Assembly: GCA_039715055.1 (NCBI GenBank)
Contig: JBDLID010000026.1
Location: 1 to 29,359 of the forward strand
From: JBDLID01 sp039715055
GTDB taxonomy: Bacteria; Desulfobacterota; Desulfobulbia; Desulfobulbales; Desulfocapsaceae
Direction: 5' to 3'
DNA length: 29,359 bases
Shown here: positions 22,397 through 29,359 of the stretch, in pieces
How positions within the stretch are numbered: the first letter of the stretch is position 1
Layout: each line of letters begins with the position of its first letter
Notes under the pieces: generated by a model
Databases searched by the model: none
Told to the model about the DNA's origin: nothing
What the model saw: only the letters and a program-made list of their open reading frames with translations
Position numbers and translations under genes: made by a program

Positions 22397-24711
22397 TTAT
22401 TTCCTCCACCGGCTCCGGCCAGGGGAATATCGATCACCACCCTGGTCCCGTTGCCGGGCTCGGATTCGATGTCCAGTACACCATCCATGGCCTCCACCCA
22501 CTGGTCAATGGCGACAAGGCCGATTCCCTTTAACTCATGGCTGAAACGGGAAAGTTTTTTAGGGTCAAATCCTTTTCCCTCATCATCAACGGTGAGACGG
22601 AAGTGATTTTCCCGTTTTTTTACCGTGGAAACCACCTCTTTTGTTTCGGCATGTTTCCAGGCATTGTTGAGCAACTCCTTGTAGGCCCGATAAAGATAGA
22701 TTCTCTGCGATTCTTTCAGGTCAAATGAATCTTCACCACCATAGACTGTGACCTCAATTCCGGTCTGCCTGGAAAAATGCTCGGCATACCAGTGCATGGC
22801 CGCCAGCAGTCCCTGTTTCTCAAGAACTGTGGGATAGAGATCAAAGATCATGGTTCGAATCTGGCCGATCATCACTCCCAGCAGGTCCCGGGTCTGGGCC
22901 AGATGTTCCTCCACGGCGGCACCATTTCCTTTTTCCGGAGATCCCTGACCGCAAAGGTTTTCCGCCTCCTGAATCTTGATGTTCGCCAGTGCCAGGTTCT
23001 GGGCCATCTCCTCGTGGAGAATCTGGCCGATATGCCTCCGCTCGCGATCTTCGGCGAGGACGATTTCATCCTGGAGACGCCGCCTGAAACTCCGTTCCTC
23101 CTCCTGGCGCTTGCGCTTATCGGTAATGTCCCGCAGAATTCCCTCGTAACCGATCAGCTCCTCTTTGTCGTCGTAGCGCGATGTAGCCGTCAACAGACAA
23201 AGACGCACAGTACCATCAGGCCGCATGAGCGACACCTCATAGTCCCTGACAAAACCGGACTGCTCAATCACCTGACCGACCAGGGCCCTCTGCTCTTCAT
23301 GATAAATGATGTCGGGCCTTCGGCAGCCGGGCAGAAAAAGCTCTGCCCCCCCGCTGTCGTCACCGACCCCGAAGAGATCCCGACCGGCATCATTGATATC
23401 GAGAATCCGGCAGTCCATATCGGTGACAAAAATACAGTCCTTTGAATTTTCAAAGATCTGACGATACTTGTTTTCCGAGAGGGTCAAACGGTTGATGGTC
23501 TGCTGAAGTTTGGCGGCCATCTCGTTGAAGAGGTTGCCGAACTGGCCCATATCATCGGCGCTGTAGACTTCGGCTCGGGCAGAGAGGTTGCCTTCCTGAA
23601 TTTTTTTGGCTGCCTCGGCAAGTGAAATCACCGGACGCGAACAGCTCCAGGCCACAAGAATGGCGACAATGACACAGATGGCAAGAAGGGTTACAAAAAA
23701 CGGCATGAACGAACGGACATACTCATCAAAACCGACCAGCATACCGACATCGTCGGTGGCAAAAAGCAGTATCCAGTGATTATCATGCTCCGCTTTGCCT
23801 TGTCCGGTACCGGAAGAGACATCAAGTGTAGTGGGCAGCTTGATCTTTCGGTAGGCAAACAACGTATCCCGACCGGTTTCAAGGCTCGGTATAACCTGGA
23901 TATTATCACTGCCGCCACCAATCCAGTCATTAACCTCGGGCTCGTAACGATCCAGGGTGTCACTGCGCTCAAACATGAAGCCAAAGGTCTTTTCCTCATC
24001 GGGATGATGGAGAAAATAACCATTTTCGTCAAGCAGGTAGTAACGCTCACCGTGAAGCACCTTCTGCTGCTGACTGGCAATGACATTGAGAAAACTCTTA
24101 CCGTAGACATTGAGGACGAGGATCCCCTTTCTATTTCCCCAGTGATCAAAAACAGCTGTGGCGCAGCGGATAACGGGCAGAAGCGGACGCTCCACCTCGC
24201 CGTGCTCGACGTTGAGATCCAGAGGTGAGAGGTAGACCTCACCAGGGGCAAGCTTCATGGCGGCCTGAAAGTAATAGCGGCGTTTCTTATTCTGGAGAGC
24301 CTCTGTTTTGGTTATCCAGGCGTTTCGGCCGTTGGTGTTGACCCTGACCACTTCCATGCCGTCTTCCCTGATCAGCCGGATCTGCTGAAAAATTTCATGG
24401 TGCACGGCAATGGACATGAACTCCTTGGCAATGGCCTCAAGGAGTTCCGGACTGTCCTTCTCACTCCCCCAATTCAGGTAACTGTGCAGTAAAGGCGCGT
24501 CACGCATCATAAGCAGATCACGAAACACCCAGTTGAACAGGGAGAGTATATCGTCCTCAATGGCGGCAGTGGAAACCGCAGCCTGCTCCTTGACACGCTC
24601 AAGGGCATAGTTCTGCTGTTTGAAACGGGCAAAACCGCCGCTGATAATGACCCCTGAAACGGTCAGAATCAGAAAGATGACGATCAGTTTTCCCCGCAGG
24701 CTTGTCGGCAT
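22393..24711 (-). CDS. Membrane sensor histidine kinase with Cache-like sensor, HAMP, PAS and HisKA_3 domains
   Basis: 772 aa from the ATG at 24711 (GGGAG five bases upstream; a GTG at 24714 is also in frame). First helix about 8-28, a large periplasmic sensor to about residue 335, second helix, HAMP (SRPVISLAEAAKKIQEGNLSAR), PAS (YRQIFENSKDCIFVTDMDCRILDIN), then a HisKA_3 dimer domain with the phosphorylatable His in HIGQILHEEMAQ and the HATPase motifs LLNNAWKHAE, DDEGKGFD and GIGLVAI. The glutamates after the histidine (HEE instead of the commoner HDE/HDG) are a mild variant. It phosphorylates the regulator encoded next to it; the ligand is unknown. Confidence 0.93.
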   Translation of the reverse strand: MPTSLRGKLIVIFLILTVSGVIISGGFARFKQQNYALERVKEQAAVSTAAIEDDILSLFNWVFRDLLMMRDAPLLHSYLNWGSEKDSPELLEAIAKEFMSIAVHHEIFQQIRLIREDGMEVVRVNTNGRNAWITKTEALQNKKRRYYFQAAMKLAPGEVYLSPLDLNVEHGEVERPLLPVIRCATAVFDHWGNRKGILVLNVYGKSFLNVIASQQQKVLHGERYYLLDENGYFLHHPDEEKTFGFMFERSDTLDRYEPEVNDWIGGGSDNIQVIPSLETGRDTLFAYRKIKLPTTLDVSSGTGQGKAEHDNHWILLFATDDVGMLVGFDEYVRSFMPFFVTLLAICVIVAILVAWSCSRPVISLAEAAKKIQEGNLSARAEVYSADDMGQFGNLFNEMAAKLQQTINRLTLSENKYRQIFENSKDCIFVTDMDCRILDINDAGRDLFGVGDDSGGAELFLPGCRRPDIIYHEEQRALVGQVIEQSGFVRDYEVSLMRPDGTVRLCLLTATSRYDDKEELIGYEGILRDITDKRKRQEEERSFRRRLQDEIVLAEDRERRHIGQILHEEMAQNLALANIKIQEAENLCGQGSPEKGNGAAVEEHLAQTRDLLGVMIGQIRTMIFDLYPTVLEKQGLLAAMHWYAEHFSRQTGIEVTVYGGEDSFDLKESQRIYLYRAYKELLNNAWKHAETKEVVSTVKKRENHFRLTVDDEGKGFDPKKLSRFSHELKGIGLVAIDQWVEAMDGVLDIESEPGNGTRVVIDIPLAGAGGGNK

Positions 24712-24799
24712 CACTGCTCCCTGAATGAGTCAGAACAAATTAGAATTAATCGTCGGCCCAGGAAGGAATCCGGGCATGATCTTAAACAGGTCACACCAA

Positions 24800-25366
24800 T
24801 CAGGCTTCCGGCCCGGTCTGAATATCCTGAATCCTGGCATTGATTTTCTCCGCCTTTTCTTTCTGCTCTGTTTTGGTATAAAATTTCTCCAGCTTCTGCA
24901 GGGCGGGAATGATCTCTTCACTCCTGTCTCCATGGGCCTTTACCTGAATGCGCAGCACCTCCTGAAAACAGAACTCGGCGTCTTCCATCTTCTTATGAAA
25001 ATAATAGATCAGACCAAGATTGTTCCAGGAGACCGCCACCCTCACATCATCAACGCCGAATGCCCGCTGACGCACGGAAAGCGCCTCTTTGTTGAACCCT
25101 TCAGCCTCTCCAAACCGGCCGAGGTGGGTATAGATCATGGCCAGGTTGTTGAGAGAGGTGGCAAGCTGCTCATTGTTGCCCGGGTGCTTTTTGGCAAGCT
25201 CAAGGGCCTCTTCCGCATAACCGGCCGCTGTAGTAAACTGCTGCTGCTGGTAATGACCGGTGACCTTATCATTGAGCTCCTGCCATGTAAGGTCCTCACA
25301 GTGGCCGGTGGAAACCAGTAACAGGACCATGAGAAACGGAATGAGAAATCGACTGTATAAAATCAT
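24800..25366 (-). CDS. Exported tetratricopeptide-repeat protein
   Basis: 188 aa, ATG at 25366 with AAAGGA at seven bases. A signal peptide (to about residue 23) is followed by three or four TPR units, clearest in LATSLNNLAMIYTHLGRFGEAEGFNKEAL and VAVSWNNLGLIYYFHKKMEDAEFCFQEVL, of the kinesin-light-chain type. Such repeats bind other proteins in the periplasm. It lies 88 bases upstream of the kinase gene in the same direction and is divergent from the NosL-like gene. Partner unknown. Confidence 0.85.
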   Translation of the reverse strand: MILYSRFLIPFLMVLLLVSTGHCEDLTWQELNDKVTGHYQQQQFTTAAGYAEEALELAKKHPGNNEQLATSLNNLAMIYTHLGRFGEAEGFNKEALSVRQRAFGVDDVRVAVSWNNLGLIYYFHKKMEDAEFCFQEVLRIQVKAHGDRSEEIIPALQKLEKFYTKTEQKEKAEKINARIQDIQTGPEA

Positions 25367-25376
25367 TGTTTTTCCT

Positions 25377-25406
25377 TTGCGTTGGAGTTGCGAAAACGGC
25401 TATATT
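25377..25406 (+). promoter_or_regulatory. Possible sigma-70 promoter for the NosL-like gene
   Basis: TTGCGT and TATATT with an 18-base spacer lie upstream of the plus-strand gene starting at 25477. A second AT-rich candidate (TATATT at 25434) follows. Weak, by pattern only. Confidence 0.25.
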
Positions 25407-25476
25407 CATTCAAGCCAGATATTAGGAGCAGTATATATTATCAACGACTTTGCCAAAAGGGGAAAAGCACCCTGTA

Positions 25477-25923
25477 ATGAAAAGAACTGACACTCAGAAT
25501 GGTATCTCTTTCCTGTTGCTCTGTCTTCTTTTACTTAGCGCTTCAACCGTTGCTCAGGCCGGAGACAAAAACCAGTGCCTGATGTGCGGCATGAAGCTTG
25601 AAAATTACAGCCATGTCAGGTACACCGTCACTGATACCAGCAGCAAACAGTATGTCACCTGCGGCGTCCAGTGCGGCTTGCTGCTGCAGGTCAACCTGGC
25701 CGGTAAATTCAAAAATTCCACCATGACCGATCTCATATCCCACCGTACCATCCCTGCAGAAAAGGGCTGGTACGTCTTCAAGAGTTCGGCCATCACCGAC
25801 ATGGCTCCGGGGCTGATCGGTTTCTGGAAGAAATCAGAGGCGGAAAAATTCATCAAGGGCTTTGGCGGAGAACTGCTTGAGTATGACCAGGCCCTGGCAA
25901 GAGCCCAAAAAGGATACCGGTAG
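25477..25923 (+). CDS. NosL-family exported copper-binding protein
   Basis: 148 aa from the ATG at 25477; an upstream TTG in frame at 25450 is less likely. Signal peptide to about residue 28 (AQA), then the NosL motif CLMCGM (34-39), a conserved second cysteine pair C62/C66 in VTCGVQC, and the later pattern of YVFKSS and FWKKSEAEKFIKGFGGELLEY typical for the C-terminal half of the family, which binds Cu(I) and delivers it to periplasmic enzymes. No lipobox is seen. No nosZ is in the window, so the client is more likely the oxidase or another copper protein. Related to the gene cut at the left edge. Confidence 0.88.
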   Translation: MKRTDTQNGISFLLLCLLLLSASTVAQAGDKNQCLMCGMKLENYSHVRYTVTDTSSKQYVTCGVQCGLLLQVNLAGKFKNSTMTDLISHRTIPAEKGWYVFKSSAITDMAPGLIGFWKKSEAEKFIKGFGGELLEYDQALARAQKGYR

Positions 25924-25973
25924 AAACCTGTCCTTCAATGACTCATAAGTTACAGCTTACTCATCATACAATT

Positions 25974-26309
25974 ATGAAACGTACCGTACAGAATTTTTTC
26001 CTTGGTCTCCTTGTCAGTGTATACCTCCTGGCACCCATGCCGGTCATGGCTGCGGATATCATCATCAAGTATTACATCTTCTCCATGGAGAGTCCTGCTG
26101 ATGAGACAAAGGTAGTCGAGTACATCAAACAGCATGACGGGGTCACCAAGGTGGAAACGGTCCTGGATCGCCACTGGGTTTATGTCCACTTCGAGGATGA
26201 AATCCTCAATGATGAACGATACCAGCTGAGGCTCAATCTCGGCAGGGAGCTCGGCTACCCGGTGGAACGCTGGGAAATCCAGTGGGAGCATACCGAGGGC
26301 CACGACTGA
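25974..26309 (+). CDS. Small exported HMA-like domain protein without CxxC, copy 1
   Basis: 111 aa from the ATG at 25974; an ATG at 25938 would add 12 residues before the signal peptide. Signal peptide ends MAA. The mature part KYYIFSMES...DGVTKVETVLDRHWVYVHFEDE...QLRLNLGRELGYPVERWEIQ has the beta-alpha-beta-beta-alpha-beta rhythm of heavy-metal-associated domains, but the metal-binding MxCxxC is replaced by SMESPAD. Strong likeness to the 27456-27791 protein (QLR, GYPV). Function unknown; protein interaction or weak metal binding by Met/His are possibilities. No clear ribosome site. Confidence 0.75.
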   Translation: MKRTVQNFFLGLLVSVYLLAPMPVMAADIIIKYYIFSMESPADETKVVEYIKQHDGVTKVETVLDRHWVYVHFEDEILNDERYQLRLNLGRELGYPVERWEIQWEHTEGHD

Positions 26310-26457
26310 CCCGTAATATCTCACAGACATCTCTTGCCGAATGTGCTTGCTTCAGGAGCCTATCCGCCGACACCTGTTTTCGAAATACAAGTGTAAAACA
26401 AATAACTTATCCGCATACGTGCGGGCTTTACAAAAATCCTTTAACCAGAATACTCCT

Positions 26458-26766
26458 ATGAAAAAGATCTCCCTGACCATCGTTTTTCTCCTCATTGCAG
26501 CAACGGCATCCGCCCTTGAATTTCAATGGAAATTCACCATTAACTCCATGGACAACCGTGAAACCGGTGTCAAAGTCTACGAGGCCCTCGACTCCATCAA
26601 CGGCGTCTATGATATTGAAGTCAATTTCGAACGCAACACCGTGATGTTTTTTCTCAACGATGACAAGACCGATGAGGAAAAGGTACTGAAGAGCCTCAAG
26701 GCTGACGGCTTTGTGGTGGACAAGGTAATGCTTCTCGAGGAACCCCGGGAAGGCGTGATGAACTGA
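26458..26766 (+). CDS. Small exported HMA-like domain protein without CxxC, copy 2
   Basis: 102 aa with the ATG at 26458; a longer frame to 26341 has no signal peptide. Signal peptide ends ASA. The domain WKFTINSMDN...INGVYDIEVNFERNTVMFFLNDDKTDEEKVLKSLKADGFVVDKV follows the same pattern as its neighbours, again with a Met instead of CxxC. It is the most diverged of the three. Lies 148 bases after copy 1 on the same strand. Ribosome site weak. Confidence 0.7.
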   Translation: MKKISLTIVFLLIAATASALEFQWKFTINSMDNRETGVKVYEALDSINGVYDIEVNFERNTVMFFLNDDKTDEEKVLKSLKADGFVVDKVMLLEEPREGVMN

Positions 26767-26781
26767 GCTGCTATGGCCGTT

Positions 26782-26815
26782 GTATTAAAGGCGTCCTCGT
26801 CGACGCCTTTAATAC
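26782..26815. repeat. Perfect 14-bp inverted repeat with 6-base loop
   Basis: GTATTAAAGGCGTC and its exact complement enclose CTCGTC, starting 16 bases after the stop of the gene at 26458-26766. No T-run on either side. It may serve as a terminator of unusual type, RNA stabiliser or protein site. Confidence 0.6.
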
Positions 26816-26879
26816 GAATCTCGTAAGGCTACTTTGAAAAATTAGTATTTCAACGTACCCGTAAGAGACGGACTCGTCG

Positions 26880-27329
26880 ATGATAAACCGAGAACGAATC
26901 CCCAGAGAGCTGCTCAAACAGCTTGAGTCCCGACTTGAGGGGAAGGTGCAGGATATTGTTTTTCCGCCCCCGGTCTTTGACGCGCTGCAGGGCGAGATCA
27001 TTGATTACGATCTCGAAGAGAAAATGGTGCAGACCAGGTTCCCAATACTTGCAGCCCACCTGAATCCATACGGAAACATGCAGGGCGGGATCATTTCAGC
27101 GGCCATCGACAACACCATCGGACCGTTGTCCATGCTTGTCTCACCGCCAAACTTTACCCGTTACATGAAGGTCAAATACGGAAAAGTCGTCTCCCCGGAT
27201 CTTGGCTTCATCTATGTGACAGCTCACCATACGGGTGGGAAAAAGCGATTTCTCTACTTTGAAGCGGTTGTACGCGACAGTGACGGTAATATTCTTGCCT
27301 CGGCGGAATCAACCCACTGGGTTATCTGA
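26880..27329 (+). CDS. PaaI-like hotdog-fold thioesterase
   Basis: 149 aa. The hotdog signature lies at NPYGNMQGGIISAAIDNTIGPLS, with the helix-capping N and the GG pair typical for PaaI/YiiD-type acyl-CoA thioesterases, followed by the central beta strands (TRYMKVKYGKVV, LGFIYVTAHHTGGKKRFLYFEAVVRD) and the final A-S-A-E-S-T. The usual HG of the PaaI motif is replaced by MQGG, common in the wider family. Substrate cannot be told. The ATG at 26880 has only a weak ribosome site. It stands alone between exported metal-type genes and may be unrelated to them. Confidence 0.8.
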   Translation: MINRERIPRELLKQLESRLEGKVQDIVFPPPVFDALQGEIIDYDLEEKMVQTRFPILAAHLNPYGNMQGGIISAAIDNTIGPLSMLVSPPNFTRYMKVKYGKVVSPDLGFIYVTAHHTGGKKRFLYFEAVVRDSDGNILASAESTHWVI

Positions 27330-27380
27330 CTCACCCGGACGACTCCCGGATGAAACCCGGCTGCAGCTTGTTACCATAGC

Positions 27381-27444
27381 TGTCGGCAATGGGGAGTTTC
27401 AGCTGATTGCGCAGGGGGCGCCTAAAAAAAGCCCACCCCCGACA
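27381..27444. other. Imperfect hairpin between convergent genes
   Basis: TGTCGG-x3-TGGG pairs with CCCA-x3-CCGACA, enclosing GGGGGCGCCTAAAAAAAGCC. It is placed in the 126-base gap where the thioesterase gene (plus) and the HMA-like gene (minus) meet, so it may terminate both. Confidence 0.35.
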
Positions 27445-27455
27445 ATCATCACAAC

Positions 27456-27791
27456 TCAGTTACGCTTGTTTGGATCCTCATAAAGGATATCAAACTTGGT
27501 CACCGGGTACCCCACTTCTTTTTTCATGGGAATGCGCAGCTGGAACTTCTCATCGTCAAGCTCCTCGTCGTCAAAAAAGACGATGACCTCTGAACTTTCA
27601 GCCATCACCGTAATCTCGACAATTCCGGGAAGCCCCTGGATAAAGTCCGTCACCTTTTTAATATCCTCCTCACTCTTCATGGTGGGGATGGTGTACTTGT
27701 ACTTGGCGTCAAAGGCGTAAGCCGACTGAACTGCCAGAAACGGTACCGCAAAGAGAAAAAGGACCAGTGCTGCTATCAATCTGTTTTTCAT
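27456..27791 (-). CDS. Small exported HMA-like domain protein without CxxC, copy 3
   Basis: 111 aa, ATG at 27791 behind AGGAGG at six bases. Signal peptide ends AYA. Mature domain YKYTIPTMKS...LPGIVEITVMAESSEVIVFFDDEELDDEKFQLRIPMKKEVGYPVTKFDI aligns along its length with copy 1 (QLR, GYPV) and more loosely with copy 2. The metal-binding cysteines of an HMA domain are absent. On the opposite strand from the other two copies. Strong ribosome site suggests good expression. Confidence 0.8.
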   Translation of the reverse strand: MKNRLIAALVLFLFAVPFLAVQSAYAFDAKYKYTIPTMKSEEDIKKVTDFIQGLPGIVEITVMAESSEVIVFFDDEELDDEKFQLRIPMKKEVGYPVTKFDILYEDPNKRN

Positions 27792-27884
27792 ATCAACCTC
27801 CTGTTTATTTTTAATGAATAATGAATACTAACATATCTCCGAAACCGACACAATCGACACTGAGACTCCATTGATAATTTATTT

Positions 27885-28037
27885 GTAACTATTCAGCAGC
27901 ACCCACATTGTGGCCGACCAGGCCGCCTCGAGTAGCACAAGTACGCTTCGTCAGCCTGCTTGACCACACTGCAGGCCCTGCTGAACAGTTACAGTTCCCC
28001 GCTTAGGGGCGCATCCAGCTTTATGCTGAATAGTTAC
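27885..28037 (-). repeat. Long GTAACTRTTCAGC repeat element with inverted ends
   Basis: A 153-base element bounded by GTAACTATTCAGC (27885-27897) and its complement (28025-28037), with an internal inverted copy at 27980-27992. The 28037-27981 end is almost the same as 1485-1541, including hairpin CCCCTAAGCGGGG. The rest is an imperfect foldback (CAGGC...GCCTG). It fills about half of the 290-base gap 27792-28082, in which I see nothing else. Confidence 0.8.
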
Positions 28038-28082
28038 ATTTATTTCAGTATTTGAATCTAAACCCGAAAATTCATAAAACCA

Positions 28083-28961
28083 CTACTTAAGACTGTACAG
28101 AAAAGGCTCAAGCAAATCAGCGCTGATCTCGCCGATGCTGCTGGAATCAACAATCCCCGACTGGTCGATGAGAAAACCGGTGGGAAAGCCGGTGACCTGA
28201 TAGGTGTCAGCCACCCGGCCGCTGCTGTCGAGAAGAACCGGGAGAGTGAGATTCAATCGCTTCGCCAGGGCGGCAACGTCTTCCCGGTTGTCTTCCACAT
28301 TCACTGCCACCACGCTCAATCCCTGGTCCGCAAAACGGTCATGGGCCTCCTGCAGATTCTTTAAATCCGTTTCCACAAAGGGGTTCTGCAGGCTCCAGAA
28401 ACGAAGAAAGACAATACGGCCCCTGAATTCCGACAGCTTGCGGCTTCTGTCTTCGAGATCACCCAGCGAAAAATCTTCGGCCCAGGACAGGCGGCGGCCC
28501 AGTCCGGCGATAAAACCGGCGACCTCTTTGCCCTTGTGGCGGCGGAGATAGGCCGATGCCTGCTGTTTGTCACCAAAGACGTGGACACGACACCGGTTCT
28601 CGCGGCGACTGAACTGATCACTCTCCACCCAGTAGCCAAGTGTGGCATCGATTTCCCTGCCGCTGACCTCATCGACTACGGTCACACTGCCCTTGCCCTC
28701 CTGCAGTCCGGTTAGGTGGTCCGGATGACTGTTCAGCCAGTCTGCCGCGCAGCAGGAAGAACAGAAAAGAAACTGCGAACCGCCCTCATCCGTAAAAACC
28801 ACCCTGCCCATGGGCAGAACTTCGGTTCCATCGAGATAACAGAACTCTCCCTCAATCCCCCTCTGGTCGGCCAGGTAGGCGATCCCCATGAGAATCAGGA
28901 AAAAAGCGAGGATGATGCCGATTCGTCCGGTCCAGGGCTGATTCTTTCTGACGGAGCTCAT
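28083..28961 (-). CDS. NosL-like domain fused to a thioredoxin-like domain lacking catalytic cysteines
   Basis: 292 aa, ATG at 28961 with GAGG seven bases upstream. A membrane anchor (13-31) is followed by a NosL-like part: C41, M51, C67/C70/C71 in FLFCSSCCAADW, then VVDEVSGREIDATLGYWVESD. The second half (about 160-292) is a TlpA/ResA-type thioredoxin fold: FRGRIVFLRFWS, GLSVVAVNVEDN, LPVLLDSSGRVADTYQVTGFPTGFLID, including the cis-proline region. The active site, normally W-C-x-x-C, reads W-S-L-Q-N-P-F, so it cannot do thiol exchange. Probably a periplasmic copper or redox chaperone that lost or never had enzyme activity. Confidence 0.8.
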   Translation of the reverse strand: MSSVRKNQPWTGRIGIILAFFLILMGIAYLADQRGIEGEFCYLDGTEVLPMGRVVFTDEGGSQFLFCSSCCAADWLNSHPDHLTGLQEGKGSVTVVDEVSGREIDATLGYWVESDQFSRRENRCRVHVFGDKQQASAYLRRHKGKEVAGFIAGLGRRLSWAEDFSLGDLEDRSRKLSEFRGRIVFLRFWSLQNPFVETDLKNLQEAHDRFADQGLSVVAVNVEDNREDVAALAKRLNLTLPVLLDSSGRVADTYQVTGFPTGFLIDQSGIVDSSSIGEISADLLEPFLYSLK

Positions 28962-28970
28962 GGGTAAACC

Positions 28971-29359
28971 TCAGCGAACCAGATGGACAAGGAGCATGAG
29001 CAGCGGCCCGGCAAGACAAATTGCGCCAAGGTTGAGCAGCCGGGTAATCAGCCGGACAAGTGATTTTTCATCGGCCCAGCTCATTGCAAGTTTCCACGAG
29101 GGCAGGGCAGCACCGATCATCATATTGCCGAGGACAAAGAGGCCAAGCATAATCGATCCATCACCAACATTCTGGACCATGCAGTAGAGACAGTGATGAA
29201 ACGGCAGCCCCATCAACACTGGCGCGATCACCTCAATATAGCTGAAGATGCCGACAACACTGTTGACAAGTACCAGCAGGGCCAGGATCGTCAACCACAT
29301 TGTTCTGCGGCTGCTTACCTGAAATACCTGGGCCGCCCGAAGACAGACACAGATCAACC
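28971..29359 (-). CDS. Polytopic membrane protein with HHCxxC motif, 5' end outside window
   Basis: At least 128 residues are visible; the frame is open to the window edge, so the true start is likely beyond it. About four membrane helices and the motif LPFHHCLYCMVQ between the first two, a possible metal or heme-thiol site. The gene ends nine bases before the ATG of the NosL-thioredoxin-like fusion and is surely cotranscribed. I do not recognise the family; a role in copper or thiol handling with its neighbour is a guess from context. Confidence 0.65.
   Translation of the reverse strand, partial: LICVCLRAAQVFQVSSRRTMWLTILALLVLVNSVVGIFSYIEVIAPVLMGLPFHHCLYCMVQNVGDGSIMLGLFVLGNMMIGAALPSWKLAMSWADEKSLVRLITRLLNLGAICLAGPLLMLLVHLVR

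Overview
The window reads as a respiratory and copper-handling gene cluster from an anaerobic or microaerobic Gram-negative bacterium, most likely a Desulfobacterota member of the Desulfobulbales type. This assignment is an inference. It rests on the many c-type cytochromes, a menaquinol-type Rieske/cytochrome b pair, a GltD-like iron-sulfur flavoprotein, sigma-54 control and the small-protein repertoire. No rRNA, tRNA, CRISPR array, transposase or integrase gene was seen.

Layout. Almost everything from 1 to 24.7 kb is on the minus strand. Transcription of the core cluster appears to begin at a very good sigma-54 promoter (17973-17988) and runs leftward: a 31-aa leader ORF, a GltD-like FAD/Fe-S oxidoreductase, a Rieske protein, a fused cytochrome b, a hexaheme c cytochrome, a diheme c, a cupredoxin-like protein, two more diheme c cytochromes, CcoN, CcoO, a CcoS-like protein, a 72-aa membrane protein, a CcoI-type copper ATPase, a possible 52-aa ORF, and a NapH/CcoG-like Fe-S membrane protein. 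Further left are three paralogous small membrane proteins of unknown family (one on the opposite strand), a FixH/YtkA-like protein, a SafE/DsbD-type membrane protein and a truncated NosL-like protein. Together they look like a quinol:cytochrome c:oxygen chain, with bc complex and cbb3-type oxidase encoded together, plus copper delivery and assembly. No CcoP is present; the diheme cytochromes may replace it.

Regulatory block (18.0-24.7 kb). An OmpW porin and a 68-aa helical protein lie between two clusters of TGTCTC/GAGACA motifs, each upstream of a -24/-12 sigma-54 promoter on the minus strand. Next to them is a sigma-54 activator carrying a degenerate low-molecular-weight phosphatase/arsenate-reductase-like domain and a cysteine-bearing PAS domain. 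A NarL-type response regulator and a HAMP-PAS histidine kinase follow as a two-component pair.

Right block (24.8-29.4 kb). It encodes a TPR protein, a NosL-like protein, three small exported proteins resembling heavy-metal-associated domains but lacking the CxxC, a PaaI-like thioesterase, a NosL-like/thioredoxin-like fusion that has lost its catalytic cysteines, and a membrane protein cut by the window edge.

Repeats. A family built on GTAACTRTTCAGC occurs at 1485-1541, 10307-10491, 21666-21678 and 27885-28037, always just downstream of a minus-strand gene. A separate 127-bp palindromic element sits between the Rieske and cytochrome b genes. All functional statements come from reading motifs by eye; no database search was possible.
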